A DNA stretch of 64,000 nucleotides from Streptomyces sp. DH37 (lineage in GTDB: Bacteria > Actinomycetota > Actinomycetes > Streptomycetales > Streptomycetaceae), in the NCBI RefSeq assembly GCF_029813835.1, contig NZ_JARVKV010000021.1, positions 21,739-85,738 of the forward strand, given 5' to 3'. The position numbers were made by a program, and so were the translations under genes. The notes beneath the pieces were generated by a model. That model saw only the letters and a program-made list of their open reading frames with translations. It had not been told where the DNA came from and made no database searches. Each line of letters opens with the position of its first letter. Position 1 is the stretch's first letter. Below are positions 8,448-16,938 of this stretch, piece after piece.

Positions 8448-8783
8448 TCAGGAGGCGCAGACGCAGAACTCGTTCCCGTCCAGGTCGTTCAGCACGACCC
8501 AGCCGTCGTACTTCGCCACCTCGGTGGCGCCCAGGCCCTTGATGCGCTCGACCTCCTTCTCCAGCTCGTCGGTGAAGAAGTCGAGGTGCAGGCGGTTCTT
8601 GCCCTGCCGCTTCTCCGGGACCAGCTGGAGGGACAGACCGACGGCCTTCTTGTCGGGGTCCTCGAAGTAAACGGTGGTCTCGTCGGACGACGAGACGCTG
8701 TACCCCGTCACCGCCTTCCAGAAATCGGAGGCGCGTCCGAGGTCGTTGGTGTCGACACAGACGTTGCCGATCTGAACGGTCAC
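8448..8783 (-). CDS. VOC (glyoxalase/bleomycin-resistance fold) protein
   Basis: 111 residues from a GTG at 8783 with AGGAGG 8 bp upstream. It shows the VOC pattern: a beta-alpha-beta-beta-beta unit starting VQIGNVCVDTNDLGRASDFW, a central LSLQLVPEKRQGKNRLHLDF with the usual metal-site histidine, and the terminal LDGNEFCVC in place of DPxGN. Members bind small molecules, act as metal-dependent enzymes or sequester toxins. It is co-directional with the diiron oxidase upstream (84 bp gap). A role in resistance or in a late tailoring step is possible but not shown. Confidence 0.8.
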   Translation of the reverse strand: MTVQIGNVCVDTNDLGRASDFWKAVTGYSVSSSDETTVYFEDPDKKAVGLSLQLVPEKRQGKNRLHLDFFTDELEKEVERIKGLGATEVAKYDGWVVLNDLDGNEFCVCAS

Positions 8784-8866
8784 TGGAGGTCCTCCTTGGA
8801 CACTCTTGCGAATATTGCGACACAACACGGCGGCGCCGACCGCGCCGACGCCGCCGGGGTGGATTC

Positions 8867-9856
8867 TTACAGAATTCTCGGAGCCTGCGCACGCAGGAGA
8901 TCGATGGCCTCCGGCAGGCCCATGTACGCCAGGCGAGATTCGGCCAGCTCGTCATTCCAGCGAGCCGCGAGGTCCCACCGGGACTGAGGGGTGGTATCGA
9001 GCATCAGGCAGCCCGGGAACAGCTCGAAGTCGCGCAGCAGCTCCCGGTGCTGCAGCATGCCCTCCTGGAAGAGCTCCTCGCGGTGCATCACGAACTCGCG
9101 GTCGTTGATCTCGCCCCACAGCTCGCGGCCGCGCCGCAGGATCCCCATCACGTGGTCCCGGTCCTCCGGGTGCTTGAGCAGGTGCTCGCGCACGATGGAG
9201 CTTCCGACGGCCAGGTGGCGGATCTCGTCGATCGCCGCGCCGCGGGCGATCTCGCCGGCGACCGGGTCGAGCACGCCCCACTTGCGCTCGCTGAGCTCCG
9301 TCGAGGCGGCCAGCACGCCCTCGATGATGATGGCGAACGCCACCACGCCGCCGATGAAGTCGCCCTCCTCGCGGGTGACGGTCCGGGCGAACTCCTTGAT
9401 GGGCGTCAGGACCTGCTTCTCGTACTCGGCGCCGGTCCTGCGGATCCAGGGCATCAGCTCCTCCGCGGGCACCCCGAGGTTCAGCAGGTGGTTGCGGAAG
9501 ATCATGTGGTGCCGGGCCTCGTCCATCAGCTGGGTGGAGAAGAACTCCAGCTCGGGGATGCCGGGGGCGGTGGCCACGTAGTCGGCGAGCACCCGGGTGG
9601 CGGCCTCCTCGTCCAGGGCCCGGTAGGCGAGTTCCAGGCGCAGCGCCTCGCGCAGCGGTCCGGGCTCGCGCATGTAGTCGGGGGTGACCACCGACGGGTC
9701 GTACCCCAGGGGACGGTCGCGCAGGGTCCCCTGGGCCACTGCGGAGAACCAGTAGGCCAGGTCGCACTGGTCCACGGTCAGGGACAGCGAGCCGGCTCCG
9801 TCCAGCAGGCCGGGAGCCTCGTCCCAGTCGGCCTCGACCGGTATCTCAGTGGTCAT
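8867..9856 (-). CDS. Ferritin-like non-heme diiron oxidase, VlmB-like
   Basis: 329 residues, all-helical, with two ExxH iron-binding motifs (DEARHH near residue 115 and DEIRH near residue 212) plus further glutamates in EEAATR and IIIEGVLA. This is the layout of ferritin-like diiron oxygenases. In valanimycin biosynthesis the diiron enzyme VlmB oxidises an N-N single bond by four electrons to the azoxy group. The gene lies in one operon after N-hydroxylase, VlmO-like and flavin reductase genes, so I assign that role by family and context. ATG start with GAGGAGT upstream. A different N-oxygenation is the main alternative. Confidence 0.82.
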   Translation of the reverse strand: MTTEIPVEADWDEAPGLLDGAGSLSLTVDQCDLAYWFSAVAQGTLRDRPLGYDPSVVTPDYMREPGPLREALRLELAYRALDEEAATRVLADYVATAPGIPELEFFSTQLMDEARHHMIFRNHLLNLGVPAEELMPWIRRTGAEYEKQVLTPIKEFARTVTREEGDFIGGVVAFAIIIEGVLAASTELSERKWGVLDPVAGEIARGAAIDEIRHLAVGSSIVREHLLKHPEDRDHVMGILRRGRELWGEINDREFVMHREELFQEGMLQHRELLRDFELFPGCLMLDTTPQSRWDLAARWNDELAESRLAYMGLPEAIDLLRAQAPRIL

Positions 9857-9914
9857 CGCGATTCACTCCTCGTGTGTCTCGGGTGTGGGCGGGGTGCCGG
9901 GCGCCTGCGGCGCG

Positions 9915-10484
9915 TCAGAGGTCGGCGGTGCCGGGGGCCGGTGAGCCCTCCTGGCACAGACCCCCGGCGAAGGAGAGCAGCGGGACGCCGGTCCCCGGCG
10001 CCCCGGCGATCACCTCGGCGGTGATCAGGTCGTGGTCTCCGATCCGCTGGCTCCCCAGGTAGGCGCACGCCATGTGGGCCAGGGAGCCGTCGAGCAGCGG
10101 GGCGCCGGTGTGGCGGTCCGTGCTCCAGACGACGTCGGCGAACTGGGCGCCGCCCTGGCCCCGGTCGGGCGAGGCGAACCAGCGGGCGACGGAGGCCTGT
10201 TCGGAGGAGAGGACATTGACCGAAAACGAACCTGACTTGCGGGCCAGCTCCGTGAAGCCCGACGAGAGCCGCAGACAGGCGCCGAGCACCAGCGGGGTAC
10301 GGGATATGGCCACCAGCGAACTGACCGTGGTGCCGTGCAGCAGGCCGTCGCTGTTGACCGTCAGCACGGTGACGCCGGAGGCCAGGCAGCGCAGCGCCCG
10401 GCGGCTCGTGCCGCTGTCCGTGGACTGCTGGATACCGACCGTCACCAGTTCGCCGGACCCGGGCGCGCCGGAAACGGAACTCAA
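9915..10484 (-). CDS. NAD(P)H:flavin reductase (flavin reductase-like domain), VlmR-like
   Basis: 189 residues with the FMN-binding split-barrel pattern: ALRCLASGVTVLTVNSDG, GTTVSSLVAISRTPLVLGACL, SGSFSVNVLSSEQ and the C-terminal GDHDLITAEV. It supplies reduced flavin to a two-component monooxygenase, here most likely the N-hydroxylase encoded at 11075. Translation probably starts at TTG 10484, which overlaps the stop of the membrane-protein gene (TTGA) and has GGGAG upstream; an internal GTG is possible. The coupling suggests fixed stoichiometry with the neighbouring azoxy genes. Confidence 0.87.
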   Translation of the reverse strand: MSSVSGAPGSGELVTVGIQQSTDSGTSRRALRCLASGVTVLTVNSDGLLHGTTVSSLVAISRTPLVLGACLRLSSGFTELARKSGSFSVNVLSSEQASVARWFASPDRGQGGAQFADVVWSTDRHTGAPLLDGSLAHMACAYLGSQRIGDHDLITAEVIAGAPGTGVPLLSFAGGLCQEGSPAPGTADL

Positions 10485-10999
10485 AGCGTCGCTCCCTGCC
10501 TGACCTCCGCGGCCTCGGGCGCCGCGGGTCCGGGCACGGGTCCGGCCACCTGGGAGCGCAGCCGCAGCCGGTCGGCGATCCTCTCGTACAGCGGGTCGGT
10601 GCCCACCGGCTCGAAGGGGAGGCCGAAGGGCTTGAGGAAGTTGCCGAACAGCCCGCGGTCGCCGAACACGTGGAACGGGATGGCCAGCAGCGCCCACTCC
10701 GGACCCACCAGCCACAGCCACAGGCCCACCACCGCGGCCTGCGTGATCAGACTGTGCATGGTGTTGTAGAGGACGTAGTAGACCTTGGAGATGCGGCCGT
10801 CGGAACTCCGGCGGAACGCGATCGCTCCGGGTATGTAGCCGAAGAGGTCTATGTAGGCGAACAGCGCGATGAAGGGGATCCAGCGGATCTCCCCGAAATG
10901 GATGATGATGAGCACGATCGACAGGGCGAAACCGACGAGGTACTCCGCTCTGTGCAACCGAAAAGTGTTCCGTGTCTCGAACGGATTCTTCTGGTCCAT
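10481..10999 (-). CDS. Small integral membrane protein, VlmO-like (candidate N-N bond-forming enzyme)
   Basis: 172 residues with about four hydrophobic helices (LVGFALSIVLIIIHFGEI, WIPFIALFAYIDLFGYIPG, SLITAAVV-type helix, WALLAIPFHVFG) and polar residues placed within or next to them (HRAEY, IHFGE, NTMHS, FHVFGDRGLFGN). The repeated His/Glu/Asp positions suggest a membrane active site. VlmO is a membrane protein reported to rearrange O-seryl-hydroxylamine to an N-N bonded hydrazine. This is the only membrane protein in the azoxy operon and sits exactly between N-hydroxylase and reductase. Assignment is from context and topology, since I cannot align the sequences here. ATG 10999 with GGAGG upstream. 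Confidence 0.72.
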   Translation of the reverse strand: MDQKNPFETRNTFRLHRAEYLVGFALSIVLIIIHFGEIRWIPFIALFAYIDLFGYIPGAIAFRRSSDGRISKVYYVLYNTMHSLITQAAVVGLWLWLVGPEWALLAIPFHVFGDRGLFGNFLKPFGLPFEPVGTDPLYERIADRLRLRSQVAGPVPGPAAPEAAEVRQGATL

Positions 11000-11074
11000 G
11001 GTCTCCTCCGTAAGCCGTCACACGGCCGGTGACTTCCGGGTCGTGCCTCCGGTGTTTCCGTCTGGGGTCGCCGA

Positions 11075-12214
11075 TCAGGACAGCCGCAGCGGTTTTCCCT
11101 CGAAGTACTCGGTCAGTTCGGTGGCGAGGCTGGCCCGCGACGGCGGGTGGAAGGCCAGCGCCCGCACCGCCGAGGCCATGTAGGCCACGTCGGGCGAGCC
11201 GACGAAGGCCATGCCGCCCAGCAGTTCGGTCGCGGCGTCCACCGCGGCGGCGAGCAGGTCCTGCGTGGCGTAACGGGCCACCAGGACCGCCGCGACGGCC
11301 TCGTCGCCGTCCATGCCGTCGGCGACGGCGCGCGCCGCCCCCTCCTGAAGGTCCACCGCCGCCTGCAGGAGCACGCCCAGCTCCGCCCGGGCGTGCTCGT
11401 TGCCGCGGCCGGCGGCGAACACCTGGGAGACGAGCGTGGCCGCGGCGCCGGTGTACGCGGAGGTGACCAGCAGCTCGAACCAGGTGAAGCCGGCCGTCTG
11501 CAGGTCGTCGAGGCGCTTCTGGTCCTCCGGGGTGCTGCTGATGACCAGCTCCTCGGGCACCCTCACGTTCTCCAGCCGCACCAGGTCGCTCTGCGCCGCC
11601 GCGAGGACGGGCGTCGACCAGAACGGCTCGACGCTGATGCCGGGGGAGTCCGCCGGGATCAGCAGCAGGGCCAGGCTCGGCCGTCCCTGCTCGTCGCCGA
11701 CCGTGACGCTGGCGGTCAGCAGGTCCATGGAACGCGACAGGCTGCAGGGCTTCTTCTCGCCGTTGACCACGTAGCCGTCCGCGGTCCGCTCGGCGACCAC
11801 CGCGGGCAGCAGGATGTTCTGGTCGGTGCGCCCCTCGGCCCACGCGGACGACAGCAGGAGCCCGTCCGCGGCGACCGTGGACAGCAGCTTCATCTGGGCT
11901 TCCGTGAGCCGGTCGGCGTTCTGCGCCAGGCTGAACAGCATGGCGACGGTGAAGTGGTGCATCACCGTCGCCACGCCCAGCGAGGGCGACAGCGAACCCA
12001 GGGCGCGCTGCACGCGCACGGCGTCGAGGGGGCCGGCGGCCAGGCCGCCGAACTCCGTGGGCACCAGCAGCCCGGCGCCCGCGTGGGAGCGGAAGACCTC
12101 GATGACACGGCTGTCCGCGGCTTCGCGCTCCGCCAGTGGAACGCGTTCGAGGGCGCCCAGCAGGCCCGGGTGGAACTTCTCGCACGCATCGCGTGCGGTG
12201 CTGAGGAAACGCAT
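11075..12214 (-). CDS. Flavin-dependent amine N-hydroxylase of the acyl-CoA dehydrogenase fold, VlmH-like
   Basis: 379 residues. It follows the acyl-CoA dehydrogenase plan: N-terminal helices, the central barrel around LLLSSAWAEGRTDQNILLPAVV and GYVVNGEKKPCSLS, then a C-terminal helical bundle. It lacks an obvious acyl-CoA catalytic Glu context and is paired with a flavin reductase, as for the two-component isobutylamine N-hydroxylase VlmH. The start at ATG 12214 (MRFLSTARDACEKFHPG) has GGGAGAG upstream; the frame stays open to 12421 but that part covers the operator. It probably hydroxylates the amine made by the decarboxylase encoded divergently at 12476. Confidence 0.85.
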   Translation of the reverse strand: MRFLSTARDACEKFHPGLLGALERVPLAEREAADSRVIEVFRSHAGAGLLVPTEFGGLAAGPLDAVRVQRALGSLSPSLGVATVMHHFTVAMLFSLAQNADRLTEAQMKLLSTVAADGLLLSSAWAEGRTDQNILLPAVVAERTADGYVVNGEKKPCSLSRSMDLLTASVTVGDEQGRPSLALLLIPADSPGISVEPFWSTPVLAAAQSDLVRLENVRVPEELVISSTPEDQKRLDDLQTAGFTWFELLVTSAYTGAAATLVSQVFAAGRGNEHARAELGVLLQAAVDLQEGAARAVADGMDGDEAVAAVLVARYATQDLLAAAVDAATELLGGMAFVGSPDVAYMASAVRALAFHPPSRASLATELTEYFEGKPLRLS

Positions 12215-12361
12215 GTCGGACTCTCCCTGAAGGATGGGGGCTGAGCTGACGTGTGCGAGAGAACCGCCTGCCTCGGGCACGGCCGAAATCCGTCGGCGGC
12301 ATCCGACGCGCGGGGAGGGAGGGGGGAGACGTCGTCGGTAACCGGCCACCGACGAGAAGCG

Positions 12362-12405
12362 AGTATGGCAGCAGTCGACTGATGTCGGACTGACACTCAA
12401 CTGAT
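12362..12405 (-). promoter_or_regulatory. SARP-type promoter of the N-hydroxylase operon
   Basis: On the minus strand ATCAG (12401-12405), GTCAG (12390-12394) and ATCAG (12379-12383) repeat every 11 bp. After 11 more bases comes the -10 CATACT (12362-12367). Spacing and -10 match the box upstream of the tRNA array base for base in geometry. It should transcribe 12214 leftward through 8448. Confidence 0.72.
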
Positions 12406-12436
12406 TCTCGATTCGGTCCACATAGTGGTTCCAGCG

Positions 12437-12468
12437 GTCAGCGAGCGGTCAGCAATGTGCAATATCTT
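12437..12468 (+). promoter_or_regulatory. Two GTCAG boxes and -10 in front of the decarboxylase
   Basis: GTCAG at 12437-12441 and 12448-12452 (11 bp apart) are followed after 10-11 bases by TATCTT (12463-12468). The expected transcription start would fall at or very near ATG 12476, so the mRNA may be leaderless. Only two boxes are seen here and the -10 is imperfect. Confidence 0.45.
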
Positions 12469-12475
12469 CGGGAAA

Positions 12476-13897
12476 ATGATCCCCGATGAAACGGAACTCC
12501 TGACGTACGCGGCCGGTCAGGCCATGGACTACCTGGCGGGACTGCCGACGCGCCGTGTCGGCGCCACCGCCGGAGCCGAGGAGCTCACGAAGTTGTTGGG
12601 CGGTCCGCTGCCGGAGGCGCCCACCGCACCCGCCGAGACCGTCGATCTGCTGACCCGCGCCGCCAACGAGGGCGGTGTGGTGGCCAGTTCGGGACCGCGC
12701 TATTTCGGCTACGTCGTCGGCGGCACCCTGCCCGTGGCGCTCGCGGCGGACTGGATCGCCGGCGCCTGGGACCAGAACAGCGGCGTGTTCGACCTCGGAC
12801 CCGCCGTGGCGACGGCCGAGCACATCGCCGCCGGCTGGCTCCTCGACCTGCTGGGCCTGCCCGCCGGGACGTCCGTGGGATTCCCCACCGGCTGCGCCAT
12901 GGCGCACGTGACCGCCCTCGCGGCCGCACGCCACCAGGTCCTCACCGGCGTCGGCTGGGACGTCGAGCGCCGCGGCCTGCGGGAGGCGCCGCGGGTCGAC
13001 GTGGTCGTCGGCGAGCAGCGCCACCTCACGGTCGACCTGGCCCTGCGCCACCTGGGATTCGGCACCGACCAGCTGCGCGTGGTGCCCGCCGACGACGAGG
13101 GCCGGATGCGGCTGGACGAGCTGGAGTCGGTCCTCGCCGACTGCGACGGCCCCACGATCGTGTGCGCGCAGGTCGGAGACGTGAACACCGGGGCGATCGA
13201 CCCCGTCGGCGAGATCTGCGACCTCTCCCACCGCCACGGCGCCTGGGTCCACGTGGACGGCGCGTTCGGCATGTGGGCCGCGGCGAGCCCCGCGCTGCGC
13301 CACCTGGTCGCCGGGATCGAGCGGGCCGACTCGTGGGCGACCGACGCCCACAAGTGGCTCAACGTGCCCTACGACTGCGGGCTGGTGTTCGTGGCCCACC
13401 CCCACGCGCACCGCACCGCGATGCTCCACGCCCGCACCGACTACCTGCCGCCGGGCACCCCGGCCGAGCGCGATCCCATCGAGTGGGTCGCCGACTTCTC
13501 CCGCCGGGCGCGCAGCCTGCCGGTGTGGGCGGCCCTGCGCTCGCTCGGCCGCTCCGGAGTGGCCGACCTGATCGACCGGTGCTGCGCCAACGCCCGCCGC
13601 TTCGCGGAACTGCTCGACGCGCTGCCCGGGGCCGAGGTGCTCAACGAGGTCACCCTCAACCAGGTGCTGGTGCGCTTCGGCGACGACGACGGGGTCACCC
13701 AGGACGTGATCGCCCGCCTCCAGGCCGGCGGGGTCTGCTGGTTCGGCGGGACCAGATGGGGCGGGCGTGCCGCCATGCGCGTCTCGGTCACCTCCTGGCG
13801 CACCACGGCCGCGGACGTGGACCGGACCGTCGAGGAGATCCGCAACGCCGTCGCCGCGGCGACGGCGACGGCAAGTCCCGATCCACGCACCGCGTAA
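12476..13897 (+). CDS. PLP-dependent amino-acid decarboxylase (group II), VlmD-like
   Basis: 473 residues of the glutamate/aromatic decarboxylase superfamily. The PLP lysine is in DSWATDAHKWLNVPYDCG, the conserved substrate/PLP segment is HVDGAFGMWAA, and GFPTGCAMAHVTALAAAR binds the phosphate. In valanimycin biosynthesis VlmD decarboxylates valine to isobutylamine, the substrate of the N-hydroxylase. Here the amino acid is unknown. I prefer ATG 12476 because the predicted -10 implies transcription starts there; ATG 12455 in the same frame would overlap the operator boxes. It is divergent from the N-hydroxylase operon and shares its regulatory region. Confidence 0.9.
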   Translation: MIPDETELLTYAAGQAMDYLAGLPTRRVGATAGAEELTKLLGGPLPEAPTAPAETVDLLTRAANEGGVVASSGPRYFGYVVGGTLPVALAADWIAGAWDQNSGVFDLGPAVATAEHIAAGWLLDLLGLPAGTSVGFPTGCAMAHVTALAAARHQVLTGVGWDVERRGLREAPRVDVVVGEQRHLTVDLALRHLGFGTDQLRVVPADDEGRMRLDELESVLADCDGPTIVCAQVGDVNTGAIDPVGEICDLSHRHGAWVHVDGAFGMWAAASPALRHLVAGIERADSWATDAHKWLNVPYDCGLVFVAHPHAHRTAMLHARTDYLPPGTPAERDPIEWVADFSRRARSLPVWAALRSLGRSGVADLIDRCCANARRFAELLDALPGAEVLNEVTLNQVLVRFGDDDGVTQDVIARLQAGGVCWFGGTRWGGRAAMRVSVTSWRTTAADVDRTVEEIRNAVAAATATASPDPRTA

Positions 13898-13914
13898 GCG
13901 TAAGGAAGCACGTC

Positions 13915-14778
13915 ATGAACGAAAGTGATCCGTGTACGGAGCCCGACACCGGACAGGCGACCCACTCCGGGCCGCCGCCGCTCGCCGGGGCGCGGTTCGC
14001 CGCCGCGCCACCGGCGTCCCTCCTCCTCTCCCAGTCCCTCCCGCCGCTCAGCCCCTCCCAGGACGAGGCGGCCGGACGGCACGGGGCCGCCTTCGGCCGG
14101 GCCGGCCGAGTGGGCGCCTCCCCCTTGTCCGTCCCGAGCGGCTCCGTCCCGGCGGGGGCGATGCGTCCGGACGACATGCCCCGCCCCCGCCGGCGACGCG
14201 GTGCCGCCGGGCTCCGCTCCGGCCGTGCCGTGCCGTTCGCGGTGACGGTCCTCCTCGCCGGCGCCACGGCCACCCGGCGGCAGCGGCGCCCCGGCTCCCC
14301 GCCGGCCCGGGTCCGGACCCCGGAGTCCGGCGCCCCCCTCGGCACCGGCCGGCCGGACCGGCCGCTGCCCCGCGGGACCCTCTCCCGCCCGTACCTCCCG
14401 CTGCGGCGCCGCCTGGCCGGGAGGGCCGGGCCCGCCTCCGCCCTCCCGCCGGCGCGCATGCCGGAGTTCGTCCCCGGCACGCCGATGGCGCGCACCGTGC
14501 CGGGCGGCCGACGGATCGGCCTGCCGCCGGCTCCGGTGACCCCCGCGGCCGCGGGGGCCGACGCGCGAGGGCGTGCGCCGCTGTCGCGGAACCGGGCCGT
14601 GACCGGGCCTGCCGGGCCTGCCGGGTCGGGCGGGAGCCCCCTCGCCCGGTGTCCGGTGCGCGGGCCGGTCGTGGTCCATGGGTGGGTGAGCCCGGCCTCG
14701 ACGCCTTTCCCGGCCCCCGGGCGGCGACCGGCGCGGCGGAGACCCGGCTCCTCCGCACGCCGGCCGGGGGGCCGTTGA
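13915..14778 (+). CDS. Doubtful open frame of unknown function
   Basis: An ATG at 13915 with AAGGAAG upstream opens a 287-residue frame directly after the decarboxylase. The first 25 residues (MNESDPCTEPDTGQATHSGP) look ordinary. The rest is a Pro/Arg/Gly/Ala mixture with no recognisable domain, and frames on the other strand are equally long, as expected for extremely GC-rich DNA. It may be a short genuine peptide, a decayed gene or chance. I list it because the initiation signals are real. Confidence 0.2.
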   Translation: MNESDPCTEPDTGQATHSGPPPLAGARFAAAPPASLLLSQSLPPLSPSQDEAAGRHGAAFGRAGRVGASPLSVPSGSVPAGAMRPDDMPRPRRRRGAAGLRSGRAVPFAVTVLLAGATATRRQRRPGSPPARVRTPESGAPLGTGRPDRPLPRGTLSRPYLPLRRRLAGRAGPASALPPARMPEFVPGTPMARTVPGGRRIGLPPAPVTPAAAGADARGRAPLSRNRAVTGPAGPAGSGGSPLARCPVRGPVVVHGWVSPASTPFPAPGRRPARRRPGSSARRPGGR

Positions 14779-15924
14779 TGCGGCGCCGGAGCGGGTCCGG
14801 CGGCGCTGCGGGGAAGCGGGGGCTTCTCCTTCCGGACCCGGGCTCCGGCGCCCCCCTCGGCACCGGCCTCCCGGCGCCCGCCGGCCCGCCCGGAGCGCCA
14901 CGGCCCACCGGACCCGGCTCCCCGCCGGCCAGGGAGGCCGGCTGAGCCGCGCGCCGGCCACACCGGAACACCCCTCCCGGTGTGGCCGGACAGCGCGGCC
15001 GAGCAGGACCAACTGGGAATGACGGCAGCTGGAGGAGGCTTCCCTTGCCCAGGATCTTCGGCTCGTTCGCGGTCGGGCCGGCCGGTTCGGAACCGGCGGC
15101 GGCCGGCCGCCGGTACGGAGGACTGCCCGCCCACCGACCCTCACAGCCGCGGTGTCCGGCGCGAAGCGCCCCGGACACTGCGGACCGCGCCGCCGGACGC
15201 GCACCCGGAGCCGCGCCGCCGGCCGCCGCGGGGGCGCCCCGCCGCCCGTACTCCGCACCGGGGACGGGACGGCGTCCGCCCGGCAGCCGGCGGAGACGTC
15301 CGCCGCCCCGTCCGCGGGGGACCGGGGACGGAGGCCCGTCGCCGCGCCCGCCCCGGGGGAGTCCGCCCCGGAGGAGGGGGTGCGCCCGGCCTCCCGGGCC
15401 GTCCGGACCGCCGTCCTCCCTCCGCGCCCGGTGAGGCCGCGGGCGGACACCACGGGCGGGGCCCGCCGATCGGGGCGCGCCCGGGCGTCCGGGCGCCTCC
15501 ACCGTTCGCGGGTCACCGGTCCCCGGCGCTCCCGTGCCGGGGCTCGCGCGGCGTCCCGGTCCCGGCGCGCGACGAGCGCGCGGAGCCGTACGCCGTCGGG
15601 GCCCGGTCCACGGGCCCGGCCCGGACGCGCTCCGCGGCCCGCCAGGCGCGAGCCGCGGAAGGGCGGGCCCCGTGCCCGCGCGCCTCCGCGCTTCCCTGCG
15701 CTTCTCCGCGCGCCCCTGTCCGCGCCCGCCGCCCGGGCCCGGCACGCCCGGTGGCGCGCGCACGGGCTCGGAACCGTTCCCGATCGGGAAGAGAACCGCG
15801 CCCGGATGTGCCGAGGGACATGCCAGTGGCATGGGGACCGCCCGTTCGTCCCTCTCCGGTTGCCCCGGCGGCCGGGACGGAAGGGCAGATCCGCCGCCTT
15901 TACCTGCTCCGGCGGGTACTGACG
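14779..15924. other. Very GC-rich non-coding or decayed stretch with dispersed direct repeats
   Basis: About 1.1 kb (2 kb counting the doubtful frame before it) with no recognisable gene on either strand. It is visibly more GC-rich than the coding DNA around it, the opposite of normal Streptomyces intergenic DNA. A 25-bp identical block occurs at 14326-14350 and 14844-14868 inside a longer imperfect repeat (14312-14350 and 14831-14868). An 18-bp block occurs at 14290-14307 and 14913-14930. The region ends at the SARP promoter. Confidence 0.5.
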
Positions 15925-15957
15925 GTCAACTCCTGGTCAAGGCACTAGCAGCATTCC
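15925..15957 (+). promoter_or_regulatory. Candidate SARP autoregulatory boxes
   Basis: GTCAA at 15925-15929 and 15936-15940, 11 bp apart, lie about 120 bp before the SARP gene; CATTCC (15952-15957) stands at the -10 distance used by the other boxes. This is one base-class away from the RTCAG boxes, and the -10 is poor, so autoregulation is only suggested. Confidence 0.4.
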
Positions 15958-16058
15958 AGCGTGTCAGCACAGGCTGTGACTGGTCATTACGGCAGCACAT
16001 GCCGTGCTCAAGTCGACAGGCACGACTCCGACCTCTGCCACCCTACGGGGGAACACAC

Positions 16059-16856
16059 ATGCGTTTCCTGATACTCGGCCCCATGGAGATCCGCGCTCAC
16101 GACCACGTCACCCGTCCCAAGGGAGCCATGCAGCAGTTGCTGTTCGCGACGTTCATGGCCAGCGCGAACAAACTGGTCACCGTCGACAGCCTCACCGAGG
16201 AGCTGTGGGGCACCACACCGCCCCAGAAGACACACAACGCCCTGCAGGCGCAGATCAGCAGGCTCCGCCGCAGCCTGGTGCGGGTCGAGCCGGACCCCGC
16301 GGCCCTGCGGATCACCACCGCCGTCTCCGGTTACCAGCTCAACGTCCAGCCGGGCGAGCTCGACGCCCAGGTCTTCGTCGACACCGTCGAGGAGATCCGG
16401 GTGAACGCCTGGGCGGATCCGCACCGCGACATCGCCGACCTGCGGCGCGCCCTCGCGCTGTGGCGTGGGCCGGTCTTCGGCGGCATAGCCAGCGGGCCCC
16501 TCTGTCGCACCGCGGCGTCGAAGTACGAGGAGGCCCGCACGGCCGCGCTCGAGCTGCTCTACAAGACCGAGCTGAGGGCCGGCGGCCACGCCCGGATCGT
16601 TCCCGAGCTGACGGAGATGGTGGCCCAGAACCCGCTCCACGAGCAGTTCCACAGGCTGCTGATGGTGGCCCTCTACCGTTCGGGGCGCCAGATCGACGCG
16701 CTCAACACCTACCGGCAGTTCCAGCGGCGCCTGGACGACGACCTCGGCATCGAGCCCTCGCCGATGCTGCGGTGGTACGAGAGGGCCATCCTCGAACACG
16801 ACCCGGCGCTGATGGACGACACCCACCTCAGCGGGGTCCTCGTCGCCCGCACCTGA
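16059..16856 (+). CDS. SARP-family transcriptional activator
   Basis: 265 residues with the small-SARP architecture. Residues 1-95 are an OmpR-like winged-helix DNA-binding domain (MRFLILGPMEI, LVTVDSLTEELWG, HNALQAQISRLRRSL, SGYQLNV). Residues 100-250 are the bacterial transcriptional activator domain (FVDTVEEIR, LRRALALWRGPVFGGI, YKTELRAGGHARIVPELTEMVAQNPLHEQF, IDALNTYRQFQRRLDDDLGIEPSP). Such proteins are pathway-specific activators that bind direct repeats with 11-bp spacing just upstream of a -10. Six sites in this cluster show that pattern, so it is probably the cluster activator. Confidence 0.93.
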   Translation: MRFLILGPMEIRAHDHVTRPKGAMQQLLFATFMASANKLVTVDSLTEELWGTTPPQKTHNALQAQISRLRRSLVRVEPDPAALRITTAVSGYQLNVQPGELDAQVFVDTVEEIRVNAWADPHRDIADLRRALALWRGPVFGGIASGPLCRTAASKYEEARTAALELLYKTELRAGGHARIVPELTEMVAQNPLHEQFHRLLMVALYRSGRQIDALNTYRQFQRRLDDDLGIEPSPMLRWYERAILEHDPALMDDTHLSGVLVART

Positions 16857-16882
16857 CCTCCGGACGTGCCCGGAGACGGGGA

Positions 16883-16917
16883 GGCCGGCGGCACGTGCTC
16901 TCCGCGCGCCGCCGGCC
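16883..16917. terminator. Bidirectional hairpin between the SARP and SMP-30-like genes
   Basis: GGCCGGCGGC (16883-16892) pairs perfectly with GCCGCCGGCC (16908-16917) across a 15-base loop, in the gap between two convergent genes. There is no U-tract. Confidence 0.6.
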
Positions 16918-16938
16918 GTCACGGGCCCGAACCGCGTC

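Noticed and set aside
12215..12421. Extension of the N-hydroxylase upstream of ATG 12214
   Set aside because: The added sequence covers the operator boxes and -10, and the acyl-CoA dehydrogenase fold already begins at 12214 with a good ribosome site.
13441..15832. Long minus-strand frames across the GC-rich island
   Set aside because: They overlap the certain decarboxylase coding sequence at one end, have no domain, and several frames are open at once, as expected from extreme GC.
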